From: Neoarius graeffei
Taxonomy: Eukaryota; Chordata; Actinopteri; Siluriformes; Ariidae
Assembly (NCBI RefSeq): GCF_027579695.1
Contig: NC_083569.1
Location: forward strand, 71,745,149 to 71,809,148
Direction: 5' to 3'
Length of the DNA stretch: 64,000 bases
In this document: one piece after another, positions 36,001 to 46,320 of the stretch
Numbering within the stretch: the first letter of the stretch is position 1
How the letters are laid out: every line of letters starts with the position of its first letter
Program-made: the position numbers and the translations under genes
Notes under the pieces: model-generated
Seen by the model: the letters and a program-made list of their open reading frames with translations, nothing else
The model's database searches: none
What the model was told of the DNA's origin: nothing

Positions 36001-38596
36001 GGGAACAGTGCCAAGACCAGAGGAAGAGTTGGATCGTCTCACTAAGAAGTTGGTGTATGACATGAATCATCCCCCCACGGAGGAATACTTTGGTATGGCG
36101 GCTTATTCATGCCCTTAAAAACAATGAGTCTATTGTTAATTTTATAAACTTGACAGGATCATACTGATACCTTTTTGTACCATTTATTCTGCCTGTCTCA
36201 GGGCGGTGTGCTAGGTGTGGAGACAACGTGCTTGGTGATGGGAGTGGCTGTATTGCTATGGAGCAGGTGTTCCATGTGGAGTGTTTCACATGTATAACCT
36301 GCCATGCCCAACTCCGAGGCAAGCCTTTCTATGCACTGGACAAAAAGAGTTACTGTGAGAGCTGTTACATTGTGAGTCTTAGCTTTTTTTGGGTGTTATT
36401 TAAAAAAAAATAACTTCAGATTTCTTTCTTCTTTTGTCTTTGCATTTTATTTCCTCTCTCGTTTGTGCTTTTATGCACAGACCCTCTGCCCCTACTCCCC
36501 TCCATCATTCTCCTAGACATCTTAATGCCTTGTTTGTGATGGAAATGGTATTACACCGACACCCCTCTGTCATAGTGTTTCACCAACATCACTGTCTCAT
36601 TTTCTCTTCTCAAGATTTTACTCCGTCTTGTGATTCCTTATCTGAAATTGAGTTTCTCCATTGCCCATCTTCTTACTGGTAACTGTCTCGATTTGGCTTT
36701 TGTTTCTCCAATTTCTCTCAGAGCACATTGGAGCGCTGCTCAAAGTGTTCGAAACCAATCCTGGATCGGATCTTGCGGGCAATGGGGAAAGCGTATCACC
36801 CACGCTGCTTCACCTGCGTAGTCTGTGGCTGCTGCCTCGACGGTGTTCCCTTCACCGTGGATGCCACTTCACAGATTCACTGCATCGAAGACTTCCACAG
36901 GTGTTGATGTCGTCTTACATTTTAGGAGCATTCTAGATATACTTGATTTAATTTTCAAAATGTGTTAGCCTTTCTGTCAAACCAAGTATATTCGCATACG
37001 TTTTGCATGTTGGGGAAGTTGTGCTTCTGTGGGACCATCTGTGTATCTTTTTAACTTGTAATCAAAAACATCTTGTGTAAGACATAAAAAAAATCCACCA
37101 TAACCTAGATGTGATGGAAAAGCATGCTATGGACCCTTTTCACTCACGTGACCTTCGTAAACGCGACCGCCATTTTGGACATGAAGAAATAACGGTTTAT
37201 GGCACAGACCCTTTCGGATACAGTTCTATGGTTTGTGCACTCACTATTTGCCATTACTTTCTCCAACCCAGTGTTTGAACTATGCCGATATTTTCGGGGG
37301 GTCCCTTTTTTTCCCTTGGGGTGGGTGGGTGCTTGCGCTTGTCTCAGAGCACGGATCTCCAAACATATGAGAAGCCTATCTTACGCACATATCACACGGA
37401 CTCCACACATGCATCGCGTCTGAAGTCATAACTCATCAGGGGAAATCGTGTCCGCATTGGCATGTTCAAAGAACAACCTCGCGTCAACAATGATACCACA
37501 CGCAAGAAAAAAAACAGTCAGGCTACTCAACACATCTGATCCACAGCAGCACCAAAGCATCACTGGAAATCATGTCAACAACCAATCTTCCATTTCAACA
37601 CGCGCCAACAAACAAATGGCACCACAAACATGAACGAATCGGTCAGGCTACCGATTCCAAACCCACAGCAGACGAATAATTAAATGCATCTTACCTTAAA
37701 GCAGAATCGACCACAAAGGAAGTGTGTTGGCACTGTTGGCACACTTCCTTTCTACTAGTTTGTGTCCCCAACCTGGCAGCAGCAGTCGTTGTCATATCGG
37801 TTTATTTTATCTTTGACGTAAACACAACACTTCGGATATGCAAATGCTTCCCGTTACACACGATTGCTATGTCAATAAACATCATTTTGCCAATATTTTA
37901 GAGACCATCCATCTTCTCTGTCGGTCAGCACCTGTCAGGATCCGATAAAATGATAAATCTTGCCTTGTGTGTTGATGGTTACTACATCCAGGTGCACAAC
38001 AATATAATGGCATGATGGAAGTCTTGCTGAAAGTAAAAACTTTCTTTGATGGCTATATTCCTTTCGATGCTTCGCCGTCGTTCCTCATTGTTGGCTGTGG
38101 TAGACTACTGGTAGTACATGTCCAAAATGGCGGCCACGTTTGTCGTGACGTCACGTGAAAAGGGTCCATATCTAGTTCAGTCTAAATTATAGCAAACACA
38201 ATTTTAAACAGTGTGTGTTTTCTGTGTGAACAGGAAGTTTGCCCCCAGATGCTCTGTATGTGGAGACCCCATAATGCCTGAGCCAGGTCAAGAGGAGACG
38301 GTGAGAATTGTGGCTCTGGATCGCAGCTTCCATGTCAACTGCTACGTTTGTGAGGTAAACGCACTCTGTTGAAGTTAATATGTTCAGTTGCTTTCTAAAT
38401 TGGGCAAATCAAGCTATTAAGGAATTATATCAGTAAGTCATCAGAGGGTTTGATTGTGTTTCAGGAGTGTGGTTTGCTCCTCTCGTCTGAAGGAGAGGGT
38501 CGAGGCTGCTACCCTCTGGACGGTCACATTTTCTGCAAGAGTTGCAGTGCCCGACGAATCCAGGATCTCTCTGCCAAAATCTCCACTGATTGCTAA
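27852..38596 (+). CDS. trip6: Thyroid receptor-interacting protein 6 (zyxin-family LIM protein), complete
   Basis: Nine coding exons: 27852-28056 (exon starts 27840), 33447-33601, 34008-34112, 34453-35019, 36002-36092, 36202-36371, 36722-36900, 38234-38354, 38465-38596. All are GT-AG with consistent phases, giving 574 residues (human TRIP6 476). The start MSGPTWLPP and later [36 protein letters not shown] and [20 protein letters not shown] match TRIP6 rather than LPP or zyxin. A proline-rich N-terminus holds an acidic leucine-rich stretch in exon 3 ([14 protein letters not shown]), the place of the family's nuclear-export signal. Three LIM domains follow (about 377-430, 437-495, 496-561) with their zinc-binding Cys/His in place. 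The C-terminus STDC keeps the PDZ-binding type end. Known role: adaptor at focal adhesions and junctions that shuttles to the nucleus and binds LPA receptor 2 and PDZ proteins. The ~100 extra residues are in the proline-rich exon 4. Introns carry many transposons. Confidence 0.95.
28245..29712 (+). mobile_element. Crypton-like element fragment in trip6 intron
   Basis: The frame from 28416 encodes [20 protein letters not shown]. After one frameshift at an A-run near 28580 it continues [20 protein letters not shown], then [35 protein letters not shown]. This resembles the N-terminal domain of Crypton recombinase proteins and their host relatives (ZMYM2/QRICH1/KCTD1 type). No tyrosine-recombinase catalytic region is visible, so it is a truncated or non-autonomous copy. 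The right end has a cctcggtcagtattttcaag palindromic block. A palindromic element interrupts it at 28870-29588. Related text occurs at 61318-61640 and 63195-63270. Confidence 0.6.
28870..29588. mobile_element. ~720-bp palindromic element with TTAA target site
   Basis: The whole element is one inverted repeat: arms of ~350 bp meet near 29229 around a short spacer (TCTGAGCTCCG). Only scattered differences are seen between arms. Ends are AGGAACAGTCCACCGTA and complement. TTAA is directly outside both (28866-28869, 29589-29592), as for piggyBac or Kolobok-type insertions. No transposase. Both strands give the same short frame simply because of the symmetry. Confidence 0.88.
29713..30654. other. 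trip6 intron segment, (CT)n at 29770-29806
   Basis: Holds a CT-rich microsatellite. Otherwise nothing is recognised. Confidence 0.5.
30655..32538. mobile_element. Repeat-rich non-autonomous DNA element (GGGCCCGAGCACCG ends)
   Basis: The left end GGGCCCGAGCACCG and right end GCGTGCGAGGGCCC are imperfect inverted repeats. The interior contains diverged repeats of about 130 bp. Each carries agcgccaccatctggccaag and caggaaatgtg (near 31268, 31587, 31717, 31849, with a partial near 31928), and a longer-period block with cctagacggttcat (31026 and 31350). An AC-rich low-complexity zone follows at 31940-32400. No coding potential. The class is known from fish genomes by recall only. No clear target duplication. 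Confidence 0.55.
32539..32994. other. trip6 intron segment, nothing recognised
   Basis: AT-rich. No exon or repeat family named. Confidence 0.4.
32995..33046. repeat. (TA)n microsatellite
   Basis: About 26 TA units, immediately followed by a SINE. Confidence 0.95.
33047..33393 (+). repeat. tRNA-derived SINE, tail A, copy 12
   Basis: Well-preserved forward copy, with the A box at its start. It ends 53 bases before the trip6 exon at 33447, so it sits within the acceptor-side intron sequence. Confidence 0.92.
35090..35587 (-). mobile_element. Decayed Tc1-like element in trip6 intron
   Basis: The text gggaaggctttccactagat ... cagttcatcccaaaag ... ggcattgtcatgctggaaca and the right end acaaacttttggccatacag match the family of 13495-14026, but with heavy divergence. 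The left inverted end is unclear. Confidence 0.7.
37132..38168. mobile_element. Non-autonomous DNA element with GGACCCTTTTCAC ends
   Basis: Inverted ends TGGACCCTTTTCAC and GTGAAAAGGGTCCA. Subterminal blocks are also inverted: the left has ccgccattttggacatg, the right catgtccaaaatggcgg. About 1.04 kb in the trip6 intron between LIM exons. TA flanks both ends. No transposase seen. Superfamily uncertain. Confidence 0.8.
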
Positions 38597-40837
38597 CAAC
38601 AACTTTCTGTTCTCTTTCACTGCTTCGGGTTTTTTTTTCTTTTTCCTTTTTATTTTGTACCTTTTGAGGGATATTCAAAGAAGTGTTCACAGTAGGTTTA
38701 AACTATCCTTTTAACCCCCCCCCCCCTTTATATTAGCAGGCAACTAGGCAATTAATTAAATTTACATACATTATAGCTGAATTATACTCAGGGTTTATAT
38801 TTGACAGGAGCCACAAAATAAGAATGAAGTCTTTTGCATAGGCCACTTTAAGAGGGCAAGTAATATTCTTAACTTTAATGAGCAAGATGATTAGTTTATA
38901 GGGGTAATAAGTATTCATTGTGAATAGCCTGTGTGTGCATGCATACATGTGTGGTTATTCATACAAGATGCTGATTTCTCGGTGAAAGGGCATGATCAGT
39001 TTTTTTTTTTTTTTCCTTCTTCTACTTTATAGCTATAACTTACTGTCACTGAGAATCTGTAATGTAGCCATCGGAATTATTTGATTTACATTAAACAATC
39101 AAAATTAAAATAACCCAACAAATCATGACAGTAATAAATTGAATTTCACTAAAAATGTCTATTGTTCACATCCTCTAGTTAAGATCTATATTTATTGGTC
39201 CCGTATTCCACAAACAGCAGGGTCACGTGACACTAATTTAATTTCGCCTCTGTGCATAACACTCTTAAGACTAATTTCATATATTCTCTACAGGAAATGT
39301 TAGACACATCAGTGAATTAGAACTAGATTAATACTAGAACTGATCAGTTGTTGAAGGCTCTCACTATTCTGTTTAATACCTAAGACTAAATGCTATCTTT
39401 TTGTGTTTATGCCACAATTAGCTCCATGGCAGGATACATTTTGCTGATCTGTGATCAGGTTTTTTATTTTTTAAATACCAGAACCTTACCTTAACCACCT
39501 TAGATTAACATAATGCCGCAGTGTTAAAACACAATTAAATGAAGGAACGGTATTTTTTTTTTTTTGTAAGATTCAGAATGTTGAGCTTTGTGAAAGGACA
39601 GCCCTACTGTATTGTGCAGATTGATGTGTATATGAAATAGTACCTTAGTAGTAAAGTTGCCTATAAAGGGATTTAGAGATGTAGTGAAAATGATTTGCAG
39701 GTGAAGTGTGTAGTCAGCTAAATGCTATGATATAAAAAGAAACAAAAATGAGACTGGTGGTCTGCAGTTCAGTGCCTCCTTAAAATAAAGTCCTTAAAAT
39801 AAAGTTGTTGCTTGCAGCCCTCATGGCAGACATGGTTTCAAATTGCATTCTGAAGAAAACGTATTCCTAATGGGTGTAGTTGTGTTTTTAAAAGCAACTA
39901 AAACAAAGAGCACCTTGCTCGCTGAATAACCAATGTAGGAACTGCAACCAGGTAAATAAATTTTTTTTTTTTGTTCCATCTCAGTTGCTGGGGATATTTT
40001 ATTCAAAACACATATTGCAGGTTGTTGCCATCTGTGGGTGGTCTTTTTTTTATTTTTTATGAAAATGCCCTCATTATTAGTTGAGCCTTTCATTTGTCCT
40101 TTCTGCTGGTTAAAATAAATAAATTGATTTTTGATTCAATTGACTTGCAAGTTTCACCATCAGAAACTGTAATGATTTGAATATCTGACTTGGATACCTA
40201 CTGATTGTGTTCATGAACTTTAGTCTTCACGTTAATTATTCTTAGTGTCATTATTCACCCCAACAAGTAAGAGCACAAAACGTCAGTTGATCTTTTCTTT
40301 ATTTATTGAATTTCAAATTGAAAAAGTGTTTGAGTTTGGCATCATTTACTGAACTAAATTTTATTTAAAAATCTTAAATCTGTTTTTAAACAATCCAAAA
40401 TATGTTGTTTGTAATGTACCTTTTAATTTCTATTTTTACTTATTCCTCGGTTGTACTTTTAATTTTGGGGTTCTGACTGATCCAGTAACTTGCCTGTGTG
40501 ATGTGAATATTCTCATCCCTCTGCATGTTTTTTTCCTGTTCCTGCCACGCAGCAGTGCCAGCTAAATGTTTAATCTTAAATGTTTTATCACTGCTACCAC
40601 TGAGCAAGTGCTCTTCATGCAACAGAATTTCACCACCTTTTTATGACTCATTAATTATGAAACCAACATTCATTAATGCATAATTAAGAAACTTCATTTC
40701 ATAAACCCATCCATCAGCACAGCAAGTGATTTTTGTTTATCAACCATGTGTGTAACCTATCACTTAGTAGTATTTAGTTATGACTATTGCAGATATATAA
40801 AACTATTTCATTCACATGTGTCTGAAAAGAACCAGCG
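38597..40837 (+). other. trip6 3' UTR and convergent intergenic space
   Basis: After the trip6 stop the DNA is AT-rich without frames of note. Candidate polyadenylation signals AATAAA are at 39784, 39798 and 40114. The facing somatostatin gene begins its 3' UTR near 41164, so the two transcripts converge with little space between. Confidence 0.45.
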
Positions 40838-40843
40838 TTTATT
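40838..40843 (-). terminator. Candidate polyadenylation signal of the somatostatin gene
   Basis: AATAAA on the minus strand, about 320 nt after the stop codon. It is the first such hexamer seen downstream. Confidence 0.45.
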
Positions 40844-41164
40844 TTTTCAGTTATGTGGACTCCATATTTAGGATTTATACCATTGAGTTGTTATACCATC
40901 CTAAGACGATCTTTTTATACAACCATGAAATTAGTCTTAGTACAGGTCAGATAGCCACAGCCACTGTTTGTCTATTAATGTTACTATGCTTGGTTAAAAC
41001 AACCAAACTCAAAAACATACACACTTCTATAGTGAGTTGGCCCAGATCCAGTTCTATGGAAATTGGACTCCAGCAAGCATGAGGGTTAAATAGCAACATA
41101 AGCTAAAACATAAAATCCTTTAAAAAATGAAGCCACCATGCAACCATTTTATGCAATGGTGTGG

Positions 41165-41778
41165 CTAACAGGAGGTGAACGTCTTCCAGAAGAAGTTCCT
41201 GCAGCCAGCTTTCCGCTCGCGTGAGGTTAAGGGAAGACGGCGTAGGATGCGGTTCAGCTCCAAGTCATCATCAGAAAGAGGGTCATTCTCGTCTGGGATC
41301 TCCAGCTCAGAAAGGAGCTTCAGTAGAAGCATGCGGGAAAGGTCCTATGCACAGGATAAGAAACATTATCCTGAGGAGTGTAAGGGAGCAAACAGCAAAA
41401 CATGACCTAATATAAAAATAACTCCTATAATTTATTATACAGTATAATTTTGGTCTGGTGTAATTTCTTAACTATACTAGAAATTGGAGGAAAATCCAAT
41501 TATTCATGTTAAGTATTTACTCATTAAAATTTGCATATGAAGGAAAAAGTTTCTATAGGTCTAAAAAACTGAAGATTGACGTAACAAAATAAATCTGCAT
41601 TACAAATAAAGATAAAAGTAAAATCACAAATTATTCTTACCTTCTTCCCATCTGCCTCGTTTTGGAGCGGATGAGCCAGTAAGTCAGTCCTGGGAGCTGT
41701 ACTGACCTTACTCACTAGCACAATAAGGGACAGAGCCAAGACCACTACCTGCATTGGAGAACACATCCTAGTATTCAT
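41165..41778 (-). CDS. Somatostatin-family preprohormone, complete
   Basis: Two exons, 41778-41641 and 41344-41165, with a phase-0 GT-AG intron of 296 bp. They give 105 residues. Residues 1-28 are a signal peptide (hydrophobic VVVLALSLIVLVS). The intron falls between ADGKK and DLSRMLLLKLLSE, the same place as in human SST (AAGKQ / ELAKYFLAELLSE). The C-terminus is RERK followed by the 14-residue hormone AGCRNFFWKTFTSC, then stop. The Cys pair (hormone positions 3 and 14) and the FWKT receptor-binding core are intact; Lys4 of somatostatin-14 is Arg. Cleavage at RK would free the 14-mer, and an RR at 81-82 could give a 23-residue form. It would be secreted and act through somatostatin receptors. 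The tight link to trip6 and bcl6b suggests a 2R paralogue of sst, perhaps the class called SS5 in fish. I cannot fix the class by sequence alone, so I give no symbol. Confidence 0.95.
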
Positions 41779-41855
41779 CCCAGAAACCCAGGCCTATTAC
41801 CTCGCTTGGTCCACTGAGAGCTGATCACAGTGGTCAAAATGCAGTATGAAGTAGA

Positions 41856-41902
41856 TTATATACAAATCGGAGAGAGGTGGGTGTCTGGAGATGTGCTATT
41901 GG
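41856..41902 (-). promoter_or_regulatory. TATA box and CCAAT box of the somatostatin gene
   Basis: On the minus strand, TATATAA occupies 41862-41856, placing transcription start around 41830 and leaving a ~50-nt leader. CCAAT lies at 41902-41898, about 40 bases further upstream. I did not find a full TGACGTCA site like the one in mammalian SST promoters in the next 150 bases. Confidence 0.6.
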
Positions 41903-42644
41903 TCTAGAAAGTGAAAGGCGCAAAAGGATGGCAGTTACGTTGATGTAGATATGAATATGCTATAGAGGTGTAGGCTCTGTGTTTGTTTGTGGGAGGGGTA
42001 GGTGGAAGTGTGTGTGGTTGTGTGTCAAGATGAAAGTCGGGGTGTGTGAGGGATATCTCAGTAGGGAAAAACTGTGATAAGGTCACAGGGAAATGTTGCC
42101 TTCCTAACAGCTCGTCAAAAAACACCTTGACAAAATACAACTTTCAAACACATCTACCTTAACCTGGTGTCTGAAGTGGTTCTACCACGTTACTGACAAA
42201 CAGAAGTATTCAGAAACCCCCCCCAAGAAGCCTGTGCCAATGACACTGGCTGCCAAGTAAAGGAGTCTACTGACGTAAAGCTCTGTTAAGGCCAGAAGTG
42301 TGTCACTTGTGATTAAGTGCAAAGCACATTCATGTGTCTTGGTCTCTGCATGAGGTCCTTTTTACAAAGACTTGCTAATGACAAGAAGTGACTCAAATGT
42401 TAATTGGTCTGCATGCCCACTCCTCTCTTAATAAAGGCCACCCTGTGCCACAGCCGATACAAAACACACACAGGCTGATATACACACCTATCACGACCTG
42501 ATATTTAACGAGCCCATATTTAAATAGAAAGTCAAGTATGATCCTATACACTATTTGTACACTGAAAAAAAGACATCTTAGGAAGTGAAAATATCTTGAA
42601 TATGGTCAAATTTAGCTGGCATTTCATACATACAAACATATACT
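41903..42644. other. Upstream flank of the somatostatin gene
   Basis: No exon or repeat recognised. Enhancer sites may exist but cannot be named. Confidence 0.4.
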
Positions 42645-42864
42645 AGTGGATCTCAAACAATTAGAATATCATAAAAATGTTCAATGTTTTCCATCAGTTA
42701 TTAAAGAAAGTGAAATTTTAATATATTCTAGACTCATTACGCATAAACTAAAATGTCTCAAGCATTTTTCTTTTTTAATTTTGATAATTATGGCCTACAG
42801 TGCAACAAAAAAAAAATCTCAAAACATTAGAATATTTCAGTTCAAGTTTGAGTAAAACAGTATA

Positions 42865-44299
42865 CAGTGGTGCTTGAAAGTTTGTGAACCCTTTAGAATT
42901 TTCTATATTTCTGCATAAATATGATCTAAAACATCATCAGATTTTCACACAAGCCCTAAAAGTAGATAAAGAGAACCCAGTTAAACAAATGAGACAAAAA
43001 TATTATACTTGGTCATTTATTTATTGAGGAAAATGATCCAATATTACATACCTGTGAGTGGCAAAAGTATGTGAACCTCTAGGATTAGCAGTTAATTTGA
43101 AGGTGAAATTAGAGTCAGGTGTTTTCAATCAATGGTATGACAATCAGGTGTGAGTGGGCACCCTGTTTGATTTAAAGAACAGGGATCTATCAAAGTCTGA
43201 GCTTCACAATACGTTTGTGGAAGTGTATCATGGCATGAACACAGGAGATTTCTGAGGACCTCAGAAAAAGCATTGCTGATGCTCATCAGGCTGGAAAAGG
43301 TGAAAAAAACATCTCTAAAGAGTTTGGACTCCACCAATCCACAGTCAGACAGATTGTGTACAAATGGAGGAAATTCAAGACCATTGTTACCTTCCACAGG
43401 AGTGGTTGACCAACAAAGATCACTCCAAGAGCAAGACGTGTAATAGACGGCGAGGTCACAAAGGACCCCAGGGTAACTTCTAAGCAACTGAAGGCCTCTC
43501 TCACATTGGCTAATGTTAATGTTCATGAGTCCACCATCAGGAGAACACTGAACAACAATGGAGTGCATGGCAGGGTTGCAAGGAGAAAGCCACTGCTCTC
43601 CAAAAAGAACATTGCTGGTGGTGGTAGTATCATGGTTTGGGCCTGTTTTGCTGCATCTGGGCCAGGATAGCTTGCCATCATTGATGGAACAATAAATTCT
43701 GAATTATACCAGCGAATTCTAAAGGAAAATGTCAGGACATCTGTCCATGAACTGAATCTCAAGAGAAGGTGGGTCATGCAGCAAGACAATGACCCTAAGC
43801 ACACAAGTCATTCTACTAAAGAATGGTTAAAGAAGAATAAAGTTAATGTTTTGGAATGGCCAAGTCAAAGTTCTGACCTTAATCCAATCGAAATGTTGTG
43901 GAAGGATCTGAAGTGAGCAGTTCATGTGAGGAAACCCACCAACATCCTAGACTTGAAGCTGTTCTGTATGGAGGAATGAGCTAAAATTCCTCCAAGCCGG
44001 TGTGCAGGACTGATCAACAGTTACCGGAAATGTTTAGTTGCAGTTATTGCTGCACAAGGGGGTCACACCAGATACTGAAAGCAAAGGTTCACATACTTTT
44101 GCCACTCACAGATATGTAATATTGGATCATTTTCCTCAATAAATAAATGACCGAGTATAATATTTTTTGTCTCATTTGTTTAATTGCGTTCTCTTTATCT
44201 ACTTTTAGGACTTGTGTGAAAATCTGATGATGTTTTAGGTCCTATTTATGCAAAAATATAGAAAATTCTAAAGGGTTCACAAACTTTCAAGCAGCACTG
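42865..44299 (+). mobile_element. Tc1-like transposon, internally deleted (same family as 19524-21118)
   Basis: Both inverted ends are present (CAGTGGTGCTTGAAAGTTTG ... TTTCAAGCAGCACTG). The transposase gene on the plus strand has lost about 160 bases in its middle (near 43615) and carries in-frame stops near 43917 and 43979. RRWVMQQDNDPKHT is still readable. Confidence 0.88.
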
Positions 44300-44302
44300 T
44301 AT

Positions 44303-45247
44303 TCATGAGTCCACCATCAGGAGAACACTGAACAACAATGGTGTGCATGGCAGGGTCGCAAGGAGAAAGCCACTGCTCTCCAAAAAGAACATTGCTGCTC
44401 GTCTGCAGTTTGCTGAAGATTACGTGGACAAGCCAGAAGGCTATTGGAAAAATGTTTTGTGGATGGATGAGACCAAAATAGAACTTTTTGGTTTAAATGA
44501 GAAGCATTATGTTTGGACAAAAGAAAACACTGCATTCCAGCATAAGAACCTTATCCCATCTGTGAAACATGGTGGTGGTAGTATCATAGTTTGGGCCTGT
44601 TTTGCTGCATCTGGGCCAGGACGGCTTGCCATCATTGATGGAACAATGAATTCTGAATTATACCAGCAAATTCTAAAGGAAAATGTCAGGACATCTGTCC
44701 ATGAACCGAATCTCAAGAGAAGGTGGGTCATGCAGCAAGACAACGACCCTAAGCACACAAGTCGTTCTACCAAAGAATGGTTAAAGAAAAATAAAGTTAA
44801 TGTTTTGGAATGGCCAAATCCTGACCTTAAACCAATCGAAATGTTGTGGAAGGACCTGAAGCGAGCAGTTCATGTGAGGAAACCCACCAATGTCCCAGAG
44901 TTGAAGCTGTTCTGTATGGAGGAATGGGCTAAAATTCCTCCAAGCCGGTGTGCAGGACTGATCAACAGTTACCGGAAACGTTTAGTTGCAGTTATTGCTG
45001 CACAAGGGGGTCACACCAGATACTGAAAGCAAAGGTTCACATACTTTTGCCACTCACAGATATGCAATATTGGATCATTTTCCTCAATAAATAAATGACC
45101 AAGTATAATATCTTTGTCTCATTTGTTTAACTGGGTTCTCTTTATCTACTTTTAGGACTTGTGTGAAAATCTGATGATGTTTTAGGTCATATTTATGCAG
45201 AAATATACAAAATTCTAAAGGGTTCACAAACTTTTAAGCACTACTGT
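44303..45247 (+). mobile_element. 5'-truncated Tc1-like copy with open C-terminal two-thirds of transposase
   Basis: Starts abruptly at tcatgagtccaccatcagg and runs to the right inverted end. The open frame 44343-45026 (227 codons) keeps WMDETKIELFG (first Asp), QQDNDPKHTSRSTKEWLKKN (second Asp) and DLKPIEMLWKDLK (Glu), ending AAQGGHTRY. It lacks the left end and the DNA-binding domain. It abuts the copy at 42865-44299 in the same orientation. Confidence 0.85.
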
Positions 45248-46104
45248 CAATACTGCATATCTCTTGGTCTACAGTTGTCCAGAAGCAGATCATTGACACC
45301 CTCCACAACCACAGAAGGTCACTGCTGAAAAGGCTGGCTGGAAAAGGTGAACAAGCAAAAGGGATGACCACAGCCGTGAGAGTATTGTCAAGAAAAGTTG
45401 ATTCAAGAACTTGGGAGAGCTTCACAAGGAGCGGACTAAGGCTGGTGTCAGTGCATCAAGAGCCACCACGCACAGACGTCTTCAGGAAAGGGGCTACAAC
45501 TGTTGCATTCCTAATATCGACCCACTCCTGAACCAGAGACAACGTCAGAAGTGTCTTACCTGGCTAAGGAGAGAAAGAACTCGACTGTTACCCAGTGGTC
45601 CAAAGTCCTTTTTTCAGATGAAAGTAAATTTTGCATTTCATTTGGAAATCAAGGTTCTAGAGTCTGGAGAAAGAATGGAGAGGTACAGAATCCAAGGTGT
45701 TTGAAGTCCAGTGTGAAGTTTCCACAGTCTGTGATGATTTGGGGTGCCATGTTGTCTGTTGGTGTTGGTCCACTGTGTTTTACCAAGTCCAAAGTCAATG
45801 CAGCCGTCTACCAGGAGATTTTAGAGCACTTCATGCTTCCGTCTGCTGACAAGCTTTATGGAGATGTAAATACATATGAGCTGAAGGTTGCTATCAAAGC
45901 AACTTGGGCTTCAATAACATCTTAGCAGTGCCACAGGCTGATCACCTTCATGCATTGATGCAGTGATTCATGGTAAAGAAGCCCCAACCAACTATTGAGT
46001 GTATAAATGAACATTTTTAGAAGTTGGATATTTCTGTATTGTAAGTCATTTTGACTGATCTTAGGAAGTATTCTAATAATTTGAGATACTGAATTTCTGA
46101 TTTT

Positions 46105-46316
46105 GGGCGGCATAGTGTTGTAGTGCTTAGCACCATCGCCTCACAGCAAGAAAGTTCTGGGTTTGAGCCCAGTGGCCAACAGGGGCCTTTCTGTGTGGAG
46201 TTTGCATGTTCTCCCCGTGTCTGCGTGGGTTTCCTCCGGGTGCTCCGGTTTCCCCCACAGTCCAAAGACATGCAGGTTAGGTTAACTGGTGGTTCTAAAT
46301 TGACCGTAGGTGTGAA
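46105..46316 (+). repeat. SINE head, truncated at an inserted element
   Basis: The tRNA-like head and front half of the body stop at taggtgtgaat, just before the inverted-repeat element at 46321. Confidence 0.88.
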
Positions 46317-46320
46317 TCAT

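Larger units (their letters stand above)
42645..46091 (+). mobile_element. Tc1-like transposon (CTCAAACAATTAGAATAT ends) split by another Tc1 block
   Basis: The inverted ends are agtggatctcaaacaattag on the left and the complement of tcagtatctcaaattattag on the right (~46063-46091). The left part is 42645-42864. The plus-strand transposase remains lie at 45248-45925: TTHRRLQERGYNCCIPN, then in another frame VLFSDESKFCISFGNQGSRV, VMIWGAMLSVGVGPLCF. The catalytic C-terminal part with the last Asp and Glu is missing, so it is dead. A different Tc1 family inserted at 42865. Confidence 0.8.

Noticed and set aside
41175-41405. Plus-strand frame rich in Ser/Arg (RSREVKGRRRRMRFSSKSSS)
   Set aside because: It is the antisense of the somatostatin exon 2, whose minus-strand reading gives the hormone.
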